Part shown: positions 1-9,171 of the stretch, piece by piece
Position numbering within the stretch: position 1 is the stretch's first letter
Layout: the number at the start of each line of letters is the position of its first letter
NCBI GenBank assembly: GCA_016415585.1
Contig: CP066552.1
Span: forward strand, 3,658,001-3,722,000
Origin: Pectobacterium carotovorum
Lineage (GTDB): Bacteria; Pseudomonadota; Gammaproteobacteria; Enterobacterales; Enterobacteriaceae
Direction: 5' to 3'
DNA: 64,000 nt
The notes under the pieces: generated by a model
What the model saw: only the letters and a program-made list of their open reading frames with translations
What the model was told of the DNA's origin: nothing
Database searches by the model: none
Translations under genes and position numbers: made by a program

Positions 1-1
1 C

Positions 2-1498
2 AACTACATGACGCTGAGCAAACGACAGTTCGAGCAAAATGGACGCAAGATGGATTACGCCACGACGCCTATCTACAACAGCCGTGGACAAATATCCCAA
101 TACTACAAACTCAATCGCAATAACTTTGAAACCCTGAATGTCACGTTCACCCAGAAGTTGCAGTTGCGCGATAATCTGGCGCTGACGTTACAGCCCTACT
201 ATTTCTCGACGAACGGCGGCAGTTTTGGCAGCGGAAGCGCCAGCGTGTTATCCGCGACGTCGGACCGCGCAGGTAACTACGATCTCAGCAACCTGACCTC
301 CAACACTTATTATCGCCCGTCGTGGACGGAAACCTGGCGGCCGGGTATCACCACCAAGCTGAAATGGGATATTAGCGACGAGCATAGTCTGGATATCGGC
401 TACTGGTTCGAGCGTGCCCGCCAGCGCCAAACGCAGCCGTTCATCCCGATCCAGAGCGACGGCAACCCAGTTAATGTCTCCGGCAAACCCGGCGATGCGA
501 ATCAGGTCACCGACGCGAACGGGAACGTGGTTCAAGGCCGTAACCAGTTTACTGTCACGCCAGCACATAAAATCTGGGTTCAGGACACTTGGTTCTTCTC
601 CCCAGAATGGACGTTCACCGGCGGTCTGGCCTATCAGCACGTAGAACGTGACGGGACTAATCTCGGCAGCTTGTATAACGTCGCAGAGAAAAAGAACAAG
701 AAATACCACGAGTTCCTGCCTAGCTTTAACGCGGCTTACCGTATCAATACCGAAAATCAGGTGTTCTATAACATCACACGCAACATGCGTACCCCGCCCA
801 ACTACGTGTTGTATAACGTTGGCGATTCCATCAATACCAAGCCTGAATTGAGCTGGAATCAGGAACTCGGCTGGCGCTTCCAGGATGAGGACATGCTGCT
901 GAGCGCCTCGCTGTTCTTTATCCGCTTTACCGATCGCCAGATCTCCAGCCGTAACGCCGCCGGCGATTACGAAATGATCAACGCTGGGAAAGTGGAAAAT
1001 AAAGGGCTGGAACTGGAGTGGAGCGGCAAGCTGCCTCATAACTTCAACTACTTCGCGGCTTATACCTATACCGATACCACACAGAAAAACAATCTCGCCA
1101 CCGGCGGCAGCCAGCTCCCCACCACGGGCAAGCAGGTTGCCAACGCGCCGAAAAATATGCTCAACCTCGGGCTGGGCTATGACGACGGCCTCTACTACGC
1201 CGGTGTGAATAGCCGCTACGTCGGATCGTTCTACGGCGACATGACCAATGACGAGAAGATCGGTGGACGTACCGTTTTCGATCTCAGCGCCGGTGTCTAT
1301 CTGCCAGTGGATAAGAAGATCGTGAAAAGCGCCACCTTACGCTTTGGCGTCAGCAACCTGTTCGACAAAGAGTATCTCGACTCCGCGCGCTCAGTGAGCT
1401 TCAACTCAAGATCGTATAACGGCGTATCGGCAGGCACACCGTTTTACAACGTCGGGGAAGAGCGCACCTTCAACGCCTCACTGGAAGCCACGTTCTAA
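2..1498 (+). CDS. TonB-dependent outer-membrane receptor, C-terminal part (5' end outside window)
   Basis: The reading frame is open from base 2, so the gene begins left of the window; about 498 residues are visible. It is rich in alternating polar and aromatic strands typical of the 22-strand barrel of TonB-dependent receptors, has the late NLFDKEYLDS motif shared by siderophore and nutrient receptors, and ends in phenylalanine (EATF), the usual outer-membrane assembly signal. The plug domain and TonB box are not visible, so the ligand cannot be named. An ExbB-like gene, a secreted phospholipase D-like gene and a secreted phytase-like gene follow on the same strand. This suggests uptake of a nutrient released by those enzymes, perhaps phosphorus- or metal-containing (inference). 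Family assignment is firm; substrate is open. Confidence 0.9.
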   Translation, partial: NYMTLSKRQFEQNGRKMDYATTPIYNSRGQISQYYKLNRNNFETLNVTFTQKLQLRDNLALTLQPYYFSTNGGSFGSGSASVLSATSDRAGNYDLSNLTSNTYYRPSWTETWRPGITTKLKWDISDEHSLDIGYWFERARQRQTQPFIPIQSDGNPVNVSGKPGDANQVTDANGNVVQGRNQFTVTPAHKIWVQDTWFFSPEWTFTGGLAYQHVERDGTNLGSLYNVAEKKNKKYHEFLPSFNAAYRINTENQVFYNITRNMRTPPNYVLYNVGDSINTKPELSWNQELGWRFQDEDMLLSASLFFIRFTDRQISSRNAAGDYEMINAGKVENKGLELEWSGKLPHNFNYFAAYTYTDTTQKNNLATGGSQLPTTGKQVANAPKNMLNLGLGYDDGLYYAGVNSRYVGSFYGDMTNDEKIGGRTVFDLSAGVYLPVDKKIVKSATLRFGVSNLFDKEYLDSARSVSFNSRSYNGVSAGTPFYNVGEERTFNASLEATF

Positions 1499-1513
1499 TT
1501 CGATAACGTAATA

Positions 1514-1539
1514 CGCCAGCACGGAGCACCGTGCTGGCG
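1514..1539 (+). other. Perfect 11-bp hairpin between receptor and exbB-like gene
   Basis: CGCCAGCACGG pairs perfectly with CCGTGCTGGCG across a four-base loop (AGCA). No T-run follows, so it is a weak intrinsic terminator at best. More likely it lowers read-through from the receptor gene or protects the 3' end of its mRNA. Confidence 0.6.
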
Positions 1540-1583
1540 CTCATCACCAACAACGCCCAACAAGGCAACAGAAGGATCAGGCC

Positions 1584-2267
1584 ATGAACGCCGATATGCT
1601 GCACGAGATTATTTTCTACGTCATGTACGCCTCACTGGTGATCGCCCTGATGATCATCATCGAACGCAGTCTCTACTTTTCCTATACGCACCGACAGGCC
1701 AAACGTTTGGAACGCGCGCTGACGGCGGATATTCGCCACGTTCACGATCTGCCGGACGCACTAACCCAGCGCCCCAGCCTGCCTATCACCGTCGTCACGC
1801 CCGTTCTGACGCAGTCACATCAGGCAGAAAACCGCGATGCGCTTAACGACCTGATCGACGCACAGTATCTGCAAAGTAAGCCGCAGCTGTCGCGCGGATT
1901 GTGGGTTCTGGAAACCGTCGTCACCGCAGCACCGTTACTGGGGCTACTCGGCACCATCATGGGGATCATTGAAACCTTCAAAGCCCTGTCCGCTGCGGGA
2001 ATCTCCGACCCAAGCCAGGTTTCCGCCGGCATGGGAACCGCGCTGTACGCGACAGGGCTGGGCATCGCCATCGCGCTGGTTTGCCTGCTGGGGAACAATT
2101 TCCTGCAAAGCCGAATGGAACACATCAGCGAAATGCTGAAAGTCCTGCTGATTCGCGCCGGAATGCCGCATACTCGTCAACAGAAAGCGGGCTCCGCTGT
2201 AACGCACAGTGCTGTTACGGACAATGCCATGACAGACAAAGCGATAGCGGAGAAGCGCTATGCTTAA
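1584..2267 (+). CDS. ExbB/TolQ/MotA-family proton-channel protein
   Basis: 227 residues with three likely membrane segments: about residues 8-30, 108-135 and 150-175. The second carries the family core APLLGLLGTIMGIIETF. ExbB proteins form the proton channel that energises TonB; TolQ and MotA are relatives. It has no N-terminal secretion signal and is a little shorter than E. coli ExbB. The tail after residue 200 is a low-complexity Ala/Thr/Met/Asp run. No ExbD partner follows: the next gene overlaps this one by eight bases and encodes a phospholipase D-like protein. ExbD may lie upstream of the window or be supplied by the housekeeping system. It probably serves the receptor just upstream (inference). 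Confidence 0.85.
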   Translation: MNADMLHEIIFYVMYASLVIALMIIIERSLYFSYTHRQAKRLERALTADIRHVHDLPDALTQRPSLPITVVTPVLTQSHQAENRDALNDLIDAQYLQSKPQLSRGLWVLETVVTAAPLLGLLGTIMGIIETFKALSAAGISDPSQVSAGMGTALYATGLGIAIALVCLLGNNFLQSRMEHISEMLKVLLIRAGMPHTRQQKAGSAVTHSAVTDNAMTDKAIAEKRYA

Positions 2268-3564
2268 TCGTTGTGGTTTCACCCATCCGGGGCAGCGCTG
2301 GAAGCATTGCATCAACACACTACTGGCAGGAGGCGTATTGTTTATTGTGAGTGCGTCAGCTCATGCCGACACTAGCGGCTATAGCATTCCCGGCTATGAA
2401 TTAGTGTATGACGCCCCGGTGGAAACCACGCTGACCGCCCCCGATTTACGCCCCAGCGACGCGGTGTGGATATCGCTGTTTGATAACGCACAGCACACCA
2501 TTGAACTGGGCCAATTCTATGTCGCTAATCAGGCTGGAACACGCTTCGATAACGTCTTACAGCATCTGCGTGCCGCCGGAGAACGCGGCGTGCGAATCCG
2601 CCTGCTGCTTGAAGAAAAAGGGCTAAAAATTTCCACGCAGGACACGCTGGAACAGCTCAAAACGATTCCGAATCTGGAGCTGCGCGTAATCCCCTTTGAA
2701 CGCCTGAGCGGCGGTATTGTGCACGCTAAATATCTGCTGGTTGATGGCAAACAGGCCTACATGGGCAGCCAGAATCTTGACTGGCGGGCGCTGGAGCACA
2801 TTCACGAAACGGGGTTATTAATCGACGATCCCCGCGTGGTGACTCAGATTAGCGCCATTTTTGAACAAGACTGGCTGGCGCAAGCGCGACTGACCCACGG
2901 CGAAACCGTTGCGCCGCTGCCCGCAGCAACGCAACCCGCTGACCGTTCGGGCAACTATCTGGTTGCCAGCCCCAAAGCATTCAACCCCGCTGGCGTGATA
3001 GATTCCGAAGAAGAACTCCCTCGTTTGCTGGCCGAAGCCCAACAGCAGGTTCGCATTCAGGTGATGGATTACGTCCCGCTCTCTTACGGCCCGGATAAAA
3101 CGCGCCCCTACTACGCGGTGATCGATAACGCGATTCGCACCGCCGCCGCACGCGGCGTCCAGATCGAGCTGATGGTGTCCGAATGGAGCACCAAAATGCC
3201 GAATATCGCTTACCTGAAAAGTCTGGCCGTGCTACCCAACATTCAGATAAAAACGGTCTCAATACCGCAAGCCAGCAGCGGCTTCATCCCGTTTGCCCGC
3301 GTGATCCACAGTAAGATCATGACCATCGACGGCCAAAAAGCCTGGATAGGCACCAGCAACTGGAGCGGCGGCTATCTGGATAACTCGCGCAATTTGGAGA
3401 TGGTGATTCAGAACCCAGCGATGGCGCAGCGGGTAGACATGCTCTATACACAACTGTGGAACAGCGAGTACGCGCATCCTTTGCGCATTGATTATGATTA
3501 TCCTCAGCTCAATCCGGGTGGTATCACTTCATCCACGACAGGCGGCACGGTCACCGCACCGTAG
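2260..3564 (+). CDS. Secreted phospholipase D-like protein with two HKD motifs
   Basis: 434 residues. A long N-terminal signal (hydrophobic stretch about residues 21-36, ending SASAHA) predicts export. Two phospholipase D half-domains follow. The first has HAKYLLVDG with GSQN, near residues 149-167; the second has HSKIMTIDG with GTSNWSG, near residues 350-370. Both keep the His, Lys and Asp of HxKxxxxD, so a complete phosphodiesterase or phosphatidyl-transfer active site is expected. The start overlaps the stop of the ExbB-like gene (ATGCTTAA), implying translational coupling. It lacks the basic features of cardiolipin synthases and is probably periplasmic or released. With the phytase-like gene 33 bases on, a role in releasing phosphate compounds from plant material is plausible but unproven. 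Confidence 0.85.
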   Translation: MLNRCGFTHPGQRWKHCINTLLAGGVLFIVSASAHADTSGYSIPGYELVYDAPVETTLTAPDLRPSDAVWISLFDNAQHTIELGQFYVANQAGTRFDNVLQHLRAAGERGVRIRLLLEEKGLKISTQDTLEQLKTIPNLELRVIPFERLSGGIVHAKYLLVDGKQAYMGSQNLDWRALEHIHETGLLIDDPRVVTQISAIFEQDWLAQARLTHGETVAPLPAATQPADRSGNYLVASPKAFNPAGVIDSEEELPRLLAEAQQQVRIQVMDYVPLSYGPDKTRPYYAVIDNAIRTAAARGVQIELMVSEWSTKMPNIAYLKSLAVLPNIQIKTVSIPQASSGFIPFARVIHSKIMTIDGQKAWIGTSNWSGGYLDNSRNLEMVIQNPAMAQRVDMLYTQLWNSEYAHPLRIDYDYPQLNPGGITSSTTGGTVTAP

Positions 3565-3597
3565 CCACAACCCGAATGACATTTGATGGGGAATAGC

Positions 3598-4959
3598 ATG
3601 AAACACACATTGTTAGCACTGCTGGTTGCCGGATTTCTGCCGTTCAGCGCGCAGGCCGAAGGAGAAAAAGTGACGCGCTATGTCGTTACCTTCCCGGCCA
3701 GCGATCATGTTGCGTATCAGGGCAAATTCGCCAAGAACTTCCCCAACGGTTTGCCTGTCGGCATTGGCTCCGGCCTCTATTTTACCGGCAAACAGGGTGA
3801 CGACCTGATGTTCACCACCGTCACCGATCGCGGCCCGAATGCCGATGCGCCGCTGGTCGGCGAGAAAGAGGCCAAGATCTTTGCCAGCCCCGACTACGCG
3901 CCGCTAATGATGGATATTCGGGTCAGCGCGAAAGCCGCCGAGGCGATCAACGCCCGCCCGCTGCACGATACCGAGGGTAAAATTACCGGCCTGCCGCTGC
4001 CAGCAGACTTTATTGGCACCACCAATGAAGTGGCGCTGAACGACGCCCTACAACCGCTCAGTACCAGCGAGCGTGGGCTGGACACCGAAGGCGTTACGCC
4101 GGATGGCAAAGGCGGCTTCTGGCTGTGTGACGAATACGGCCCGTTCCTGATTCACGTTGATGCCAGCGGGAAGATCCTGCAAAAATTCGGGCCGACGCCT
4201 GCGGGCAATGAGCACTCGGTTGCCAGCGGTTTACCGAATATCATCAAATGGCGTCAGCCGAATCGGGGTTTTGAAGGGCTGACCCGCCTGCCGGATGGCA
4301 CGATCGTCATGGCCGTGCAAAGCACGCTGGATATCGACGGCAAAAGCAAAAACAAAGCGCAGTTTACGCGTCTGGTGATGTTTAACCCGGAAACCAAAAC
4401 CAGCCGCATGGTGGGCTACCCCATCAACATCGACAGCTATAAGAAAGCGAAGGATGCCAAGATCGGCGATATCGTGGCGCTGGATAATCAGCGCATTCTG
4501 CTGGTCGAGCAAGGCGCGGACAAAGACAAGCAGATGCAGAACCGCATCTATCTGGTCGATCTCAGCAAGGCGAGCGATCTGACACCGTTCGATGCCGATG
4601 GCAAATCGCCGGAATTTGACGATCTTGCCCAGTTGGAAAAACGCGGTATTACGCTGGCGCATAAGCAGGAGCTGGTGGATCTGCGTAAGCTTGGCTGGCA
4701 GCAGGAGAAAGTGGAAGGTCTGGCGCTGGTCGATAAGCAAACGCTGGCCGTCATTAACGACAACGACTTTGGCCTGCAATCTGTACTGCAATCCCCAGTG
4801 AAAGCAAAAGATAAAGCGGACGACTATCAGGTTACTGCCGATGGAAAACTGACGCGAGATGGCAAGGCGGTCGAGACGACGTTAGCCATCAAACCGTTGG
4901 AGAAGCCAGAAGCCGATAATGAACTGTGGGTGATTACCCTGCCACAGCCGCTCAAGTAG
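3598..4959 (+). CDS. Secreted esterase-like phytase family protein
   Basis: 453 residues. The start at 3598 is preferred over TTG 3583 or ATG 3586 because GGGGAA lies five bases upstream and the product begins with a clean signal peptide (MKHTLLALLVAGFLPFSAQA). The mature part resembles the 'esterase-like activity of phytase' family, a beta-propeller fold: it has TVTDRGPNADAP near residue 77, GLDTEGVTPDGKGGFWLCDE near 160 and GFEGLTRLPDGT near 223. Members are annotated as phytases or phosphodiesterases, but few are tested. It is the last gene of the run receptor, ExbB-like, PLD-like, phytase-like; an 8-bp stem-loop follows at 4972-4998. Confidence 0.82.
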   Translation: MKHTLLALLVAGFLPFSAQAEGEKVTRYVVTFPASDHVAYQGKFAKNFPNGLPVGIGSGLYFTGKQGDDLMFTTVTDRGPNADAPLVGEKEAKIFASPDYAPLMMDIRVSAKAAEAINARPLHDTEGKITGLPLPADFIGTTNEVALNDALQPLSTSERGLDTEGVTPDGKGGFWLCDEYGPFLIHVDASGKILQKFGPTPAGNEHSVASGLPNIIKWRQPNRGFEGLTRLPDGTIVMAVQSTLDIDGKSKNKAQFTRLVMFNPETKTSRMVGYPINIDSYKKAKDAKIGDIVALDNQRILLVEQGADKDKQMQNRIYLVDLSKASDLTPFDADGKSPEFDDLAQLEKRGITLAHKQELVDLRKLGWQQEKVEGLALVDKQTLAVINDNDFGLQSVLQSPVKAKDKADDYQVTADGKLTRDGKAVETTLAIKPLEKPEADNELWVITLPQPLK

Positions 4960-4971
4960 TCTTCTGTGAAA

Positions 4972-4998
4972 TGGCTTCCACCGGAGACGGGGAAGCCA
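4972..4998 (+). terminator. Stem-loop after the phytase-like gene
   Basis: TGGCTTCC pairs with GGAAGCCA over an 11-base loop, 13 bases after the stop codon. There is no clear T-run, so terminator function is uncertain. The region separates the rightward phytase-like gene from the leftward GntR gene. Confidence 0.45.
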
Positions 4999-5024
4999 CT
5001 GTTCAACGCACTCAGGTAACACGC

Positions 5025-5711
5025 TCAGGCGTGCTCGAACCAGTCGCTATTCTGTTGCGCAATCGGCGTGATCGAATAGATCATTTCCTGCAAATGCTCA
5101 CGAATCGCTTTTTCGGCGGCATCAGGATCGCGCGCTTTTAGGGCGCTAAAAATCAGGTAGTGCTGCTGGATCAGGCTGGTCGGCGGTGAAACCTGGCTCA
5201 GGCTGAGAAAACGCACGCGGTCCATCGTCGCTTTAATCGACTCGATGGTTTCCCACGCCAGTGGACAGTTGGCAATCTGCGTCAGAAGCTGATGGAAGCT
5301 GTCGTCAAGGCTGAGAAACTCACGCACCTGCTCATTCTGCGCGGCCAGTTCCTGACGGCGTAAGTTGTGCTCCAGCGTCAGCAGTTGCTCTTCCGTCACC
5401 ATTTCTGCCGCCCGGCGTACAATCGCGCATTCCAGCGCCTGACGAATAAAGCGGGCATCTGCCACACGCTGCTCGGAGATTTTCATCACAAACGTGCCGC
5501 GCTGCGGCATAATTTGCACCAGTCCGGCCTCTGCCAGCTTGATAAAAGCCTCTCTGACCGGCTGGCGGGACACATCAAAACGCACGGAAATTTCTTTTTC
5601 AGACAGCAGTTTACCCGGCGGAATATTGCATTCCACAATGTCTTTGCGCAGTACGCGATAAATTTGCTGATTGACTGGTTCGTTGTTGTTGATCTGAAAA
5701 GAGGTATCCAT
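5025..5711 (-). CDS. rspR: GntR/FadR-type regulator RspR (YdfH-like)
   Basis: 228 residues. An N-terminal winged helix (about residues 10-75, with [20 protein letters not shown]) is followed by a helical FCD ligand-binding domain (about 85-215). FCD-type GntR proteins control sugar-acid and amino-acid catabolism. The gene lies at the distal end of rspA-rspB-ydfJ-ydfI, as the E. coli regulator RspR/YdfH sits beside rspAB. In E. coli RspR represses rspAB; the same role here is inferred from position. The 197-bp gap to ydfI contains an ACACAGGA...TCCTGTGT inverted repeat. Confidence 0.85.
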   Translation of the reverse strand: MDTSFQINNNEPVNQQIYRVLRKDIVECNIPPGKLLSEKEISVRFDVSRQPVREAFIKLAEAGLVQIMPQRGTFVMKISEQRVADARFIRQALECAIVRRAAEMVTEEQLLTLEHNLRRQELAAQNEQVREFLSLDDSFHQLLTQIANCPLAWETIESIKATMDRVRFLSLSQVSPPTSLIQQHYLIFSALKARDPDAAEKAIREHLQEMIYSITPIAQQNSDWFEHA

Positions 5712-5813
5712 GCCGCTGTGCTTGCCCGAGAAATTTACCGCTTATGATACACGCTTAGCGCAGCGAGTGTCAGTGTTACAACGCCTGTCGTGGTGAGATC
5801 GGAAGACACAGGA

Positions 5814-5856
5814 CAAGGCATTGTCGGCACTCGCCTCATCCTGTGTTGCTTTATGA
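5814..5856 (-). other. Inverted repeat between ydfI and rspR
   Basis: ACACAGGA and TCCTGTGT are perfect 8-base arms about 25 bases apart in the 197-bp gap. They could form a terminator for ydfI or an operator for the regulator; the sequence alone does not decide. Confidence 0.4.
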
Positions 5857-5908
5857 TTACGGCTATCTAATGCAGTCACGCGACGGCCGTCGCCGCTGCG
5901 CTTTCATC

Positions 5909-7375
5909 CTACCAGTCGGTATCCTGCAATGTTCCCTTCACACCCTTCGCTAACAGCGACAGGTAGTGCTGCGTCACCACATCGACAAAGACAGGATTCT
6001 TCGGCAAGTCCTCACCAAAAATCGCCGTCAGCGTCAGCAGTGCCACGACTCGGCTTTCGCCTTCCGAGCTGCATTGCACCGTTTCCGCGATCAAATCTTT
6101 CAGCGGATCGCTAATTTCAATCGGTTGTCCTTGTTCATCCACGCCGCCGACATAGCGCATCCACCCTGCCACGCCAAGCGCCAACGCATCAAAACGGCTG
6201 CCGCGAGCCAGATGCCAGCGGATTGAATCCAACATCCGCTGTGGCAATTTCTGCGAACCGTCCATCGCAATCTGCCAGGTACGGTGTTTTAGCGCCCGGT
6301 TGCGATAGCGATCCAACAGCGCATCCGCATAGGCGGCGAGATCGACACCCTGTGTACGCAGCGTCGGTGCCTGTTCACGCAACATCAGATGATGCGCCGC
6401 CGCGACCAGTTCGCTGTCCTGCATGCACTCACTGATATGCTGGTAGCCAGCAAGGTAGCCAAGATACGCCAGAAACGAGTGGCTGCCGTTCAGCATACGC
6501 AGCTTCATTTCCTCAAACGGCAGGACATCCTGCACCAGCTCCGCGCCCGCTTTTTCCCACGCAGGACGGCCGTTGACGAAGTTATCTTCAACCACCCACT
6601 GGAAGAACGGTTCACAGGCGATCCCCGCAGGATCGACGACACCGAGCTGCCCCTGAATCGTCTTCAACGTTTCCTCGGTGATAGCCGGAACAATCCTGTC
6701 CACCATCGTGGACGGAAAGGTGACGTGCTGTTCAATCCAGCGCGCCAGTTCGACATCCTGCAGCTCGGCCAGTTGCACAATCACGTTGCGCGTGACGTGC
6801 CCATTTTCCGGCATATTGTCGCAGGACATCACGCTGAATGCCGGTAGCTGACGCTCCCGTCTGCGTTTGATGGCAGCCAGAATCACACCGGGCAGGGAGC
6901 GTGGTTCTGTGGGTAACCCCAGATCGTGGCAAATCAGCGGATGTTCACTATTCAACTGCCCCGTCGCCGGATGGTGGCAATAGCCTTTCTCCGTGACGGT
7001 AATCGACACAATGGCGATATCCGGCGCGCTTAGCGCTTCCAGTACAGCCTCGATACCTTCGACTTCCGCATGCAGCGCGCGGGTTGCTACGCCAATGACT
7101 CGGCTATTCCAGCCGCTGTCCGCCATTTCGGACACCGACCACAGCAAATCCTGCTGGCGAATGGCTTCAATCTGCTGCTCACCGCCAATCAGGTTGATTT
7201 CGCAATAGCCCCAGTCGCTACCGTGCTCCGCCGCCAGTTTATCGGCACAGACCGCCTGATGCGCCCGGTGGAATGCGCCAAAGCCAATATGCGCAATACG
7301 TGTTTTTAGCAGGCGTCGGTCGTAACGCGGCACCACAACCTGCGGTTTAAGAGTGGAAAATTCACTGATACTCAT
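5909..7375 (-). CDS. ydfI: Mannitol dehydrogenase/fructuronate reductase-family oxidoreductase (YdfI-like)
   Basis: 488 residues. The start at 7375 is chosen because AGGGA lies upstream and the product begins [11 protein letters not shown] longer frame from 7444 adds 23 residues that run through a palindromic repeat and are unlikely to be translated. An N-terminal Rossmann motif ([13 protein letters not shown]) binds NAD(P). The family catalytic pattern [11 protein letters not shown] (Lys, Asn, His) lies near residue 287. Family members interconvert D-mannonate/fructuronate, tagaturonate/altronate or mannitol/fructose. Grouped with a mannonate-dehydratase-like RspA and a dehydrogenase RspB, it probably acts on a hexonate from plant polysaccharide or related sugars. 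The exact substrate is unknown. Confidence 0.85.
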   Translation of the reverse strand: MSISEFSTLKPQVVVPRYDRRLLKTRIAHIGFGAFHRAHQAVCADKLAAEHGSDWGYCEINLIGGEQQIEAIRQQDLLWSVSEMADSGWNSRVIGVATRALHAEVEGIEAVLEALSAPDIAIVSITVTEKGYCHHPATGQLNSEHPLICHDLGLPTEPRSLPGVILAAIKRRRERQLPAFSVMSCDNMPENGHVTRNVIVQLAELQDVELARWIEQHVTFPSTMVDRIVPAITEETLKTIQGQLGVVDPAGIACEPFFQWVVEDNFVNGRPAWEKAGAELVQDVLPFEEMKLRMLNGSHSFLAYLGYLAGYQHISECMQDSELVAAAHHLMLREQAPTLRTQGVDLAAYADALLDRYRNRALKHRTWQIAMDGSQKLPQRMLDSIRWHLARGSRFDALALGVAGWMRYVGGVDEQGQPIEISDPLKDLIAETVQCSSEGESRVVALLTLTAIFGEDLPKNPVFVDVVTQHYLSLLAKGVKGTLQDTDW

Positions 7376-7422
7376 CGTTATCCCTGATAGGTGATTCAAA
7401 AAATATGTCTGCGCCCTAAATG

Positions 7423-7462
7423 ATTCGAGTTGCAGACAAGCCAACTCATCTGCAACTCGAAT
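7423..7462. repeat. Palindromic repeat copy between ydfJ and ydfI
   Basis: ATTCGAGTTGCAG at 7423-7435 and CTGCAACTCGAAT at 7450-7462 are perfect 13-base inverted arms, with CCCTAAAT just outside the left arm. This is the same family as the copies near 9022, 22614, 42765 and 46156. In transcripts of this operon it would fold into a strong hairpin. Confidence 0.8.
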
Positions 7463-7478
7463 AATGACAATCTGAACG

Positions 7479-8849
7479 TTATACCGCGTCGTCTAATGCA
7501 TCCAAGTCACGGTCTTTCACTTCCGGCATACAGATAGCCGCGAATAAACCAATCACCGAGTAAGCAATCATCATCACGACAATCGGCCACCAGGAACCGG
7601 TCATGTTGCAGAAAATACCCGCTAACACCGGACCAAAACCAACGGCAACCAGGCCGCCCGTTTCTTTGGCAATCGCCATTTGCGTAAAGCGGCTGCGCCC
7701 ACCGAATATTTCCGCCATGGTGATGTTTTCCAGCGCAAATAACCCCAGCACCGCAAAGTTATGAATAATGATAATACTGACGACAATCACGTTAACGCTA
7801 TTCTCTTTATCGACGATAAGAGAGAGCATTGGGTAGGCTAACAATATCGCCGAGATATTCAGAATAATATACGGTACGCGGCGACCAATTTTATCCGAGA
7901 GCCAGCCTAATAATGGAATCGTGATAAAACCAATAATGGAGCTGATCATCAATGCATCAGTAGGAATAGATTTATTGAATAAGAGCGTTTGGACTAAATA
8001 TCCCGCGAGGAAGGTCTGAATTAACCCTGAATTTCCCGCCTGTCCGAAGCGTAATCCTGTTGCCAGCCAAAACGCCTTGCTTTTGAACATGGACAGTACT
8101 GATTTTTGCTCGCTTTGCTCAACCACCAGAGCCGGTGACGACTCTTCAGTACCAGAGACATCATTACTCACTTTTTCAAAGACCGGGCTTTCTTTCAGGT
8201 TCATACGCAGCCAGATCGCGAAGATCATCACGACGACGCTGGCCAGGAACGGTACACGCCAGCCCCACGCCAGTAACTCTTCTCTCGAGAGGGCAAAAAA
8301 CATGACGGCCCAGATAGCCGTAGCACTGAGCGTGCCACAGTTGGTACCCATTGCCACCAGAGAGGAAATAATCCCGCGTTTCCCTTTCGGCGCGTATTCA
8401 GCCAGCATGGTACCGGCACCGGAAATCTCGGCTCCCGCTCCTAACCCCTGCACGATACGCAAGGTCACCAGCAAGATGGGCGCGAAAATACCAATCTGTG
8501 CATAGGTCGGTAACACGCCAATTAACGTGGTACAGATCCCCATCATGGTAATGGTGATAAAGAGCACTCTCTTTCTGCCGATGGAGTCCCCCATACGGCC
8601 GAAAATAAAGGCACCAACGATACGTGCGACATAGCCTGCACCGTAGGTTCCCATTGCCAGAATCAGCGCCATTGCCGCCGATTGTTCAGGGAAGAATATT
8701 TCATGGAAAACCAATGCCGCACCGAGCGAATACAGTTGGAAATCCATGAATTCTAATGCGGTGCCCAGCCAGCCGGATACTGCTGCCTTGACTAAATCCT
8801 TGGTACTTCTTACAGGCTTATCTTGTCCAGATGCTATTTGCGTATTCAT
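7479..8849 (-). CDS. ydfJ: MFS transporter, metabolite:proton symporter type (YdfJ-like)
   Basis: 456 residues with about 12 membrane helices. The start at 8849 ([11 protein letters not shown]) has GAGAG upstream and is preferred to ATG 8885. The early [21 protein letters not shown] and the [13 protein letters not shown] loop between helices 2 and 3 are typical of the metabolite:H+ symporter (ShiA/ProP/KgtP) branch; [13 protein letters not shown] repeats the loop in the second half. It stands between rspB and ydfI, as in the E. coli rsp/ydf locus, and probably imports the sugar acid handled by its neighbours. Palindromic repeats lie in both flanking gaps. Confidence 0.85.
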   Translation of the reverse strand: MNTQIASGQDKPVRSTKDLVKAAVSGWLGTALEFMDFQLYSLGAALVFHEIFFPEQSAAMALILAMGTYGAGYVARIVGAFIFGRMGDSIGRKRVLFITITMMGICTTLIGVLPTYAQIGIFAPILLVTLRIVQGLGAGAEISGAGTMLAEYAPKGKRGIISSLVAMGTNCGTLSATAIWAVMFFALSREELLAWGWRVPFLASVVVMIFAIWLRMNLKESPVFEKVSNDVSGTEESSPALVVEQSEQKSVLSMFKSKAFWLATGLRFGQAGNSGLIQTFLAGYLVQTLLFNKSIPTDALMISSIIGFITIPLLGWLSDKIGRRVPYIILNISAILLAYPMLSLIVDKENSVNVIVVSIIIIHNFAVLGLFALENITMAEIFGGRSRFTQMAIAKETGGLVAVGFGPVLAGIFCNMTGSWWPIVVMMIAYSVIGLFAAICMPEVKDRDLDALDDAV

Positions 8850-9171
8850 ATATACTCTCGACGATTTGTAATTATGGTAGAGCACAGTAAGTAAAATTAC
8901 CGTTCATCATGGTGTCGCAATCCACTCCAGTTCGTTATTGACGATCTGGAGTGATTAAGAGAGAAATAATTACTTCAAAGGAATCATTATATTATTCTGT
9001 AGCCGATATAGTTTTTCCTTTTATACCCGTCATACTTCACGTTGCTTGTGCGTTGGCTGCCCTTACTCACCCCAGTCACTTACTTATGTAAGCTCCTGGG
9101 GACTCGCGCGGTTGCCGCCTTCATGCAACTCGAATTATTTAGGGTATATATCCCCTGTTGTTAATTACGTG
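8850..9171. other. Intergenic region between rspB and ydfJ
   Basis: The 322-bp gap holds no convincing gene. About 130 bp is a complete palindromic repeat (9022-9150). The rest is AT-rich sequence upstream of ydfJ that could hold a separate promoter; no strong consensus was found. Confidence 0.6.
9022..9150. repeat. Full-length palindromic repeat (TATACCC...GGGTATA)
   Basis: The copy runs from TATACCCGTCATACTTCACG to TGCAACTCGAATTATTTAGG plus GTATA. Its ends are inverted (TATACCC/GGGTATA), with GTTGC/GCAAC inside. The centre has a further inverted pair, CCCCAG...CTGGGG, around TTACTTATGTAAG. Other copies in this window carry one or both ends. Confidence 0.75.

Noticed and set aside
248..1039. 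Leftward 263-codon frame inside the TonB-dependent receptor gene
   Set aside because: Antisense shadow of a clearly conserved receptor; no recognisable domain.
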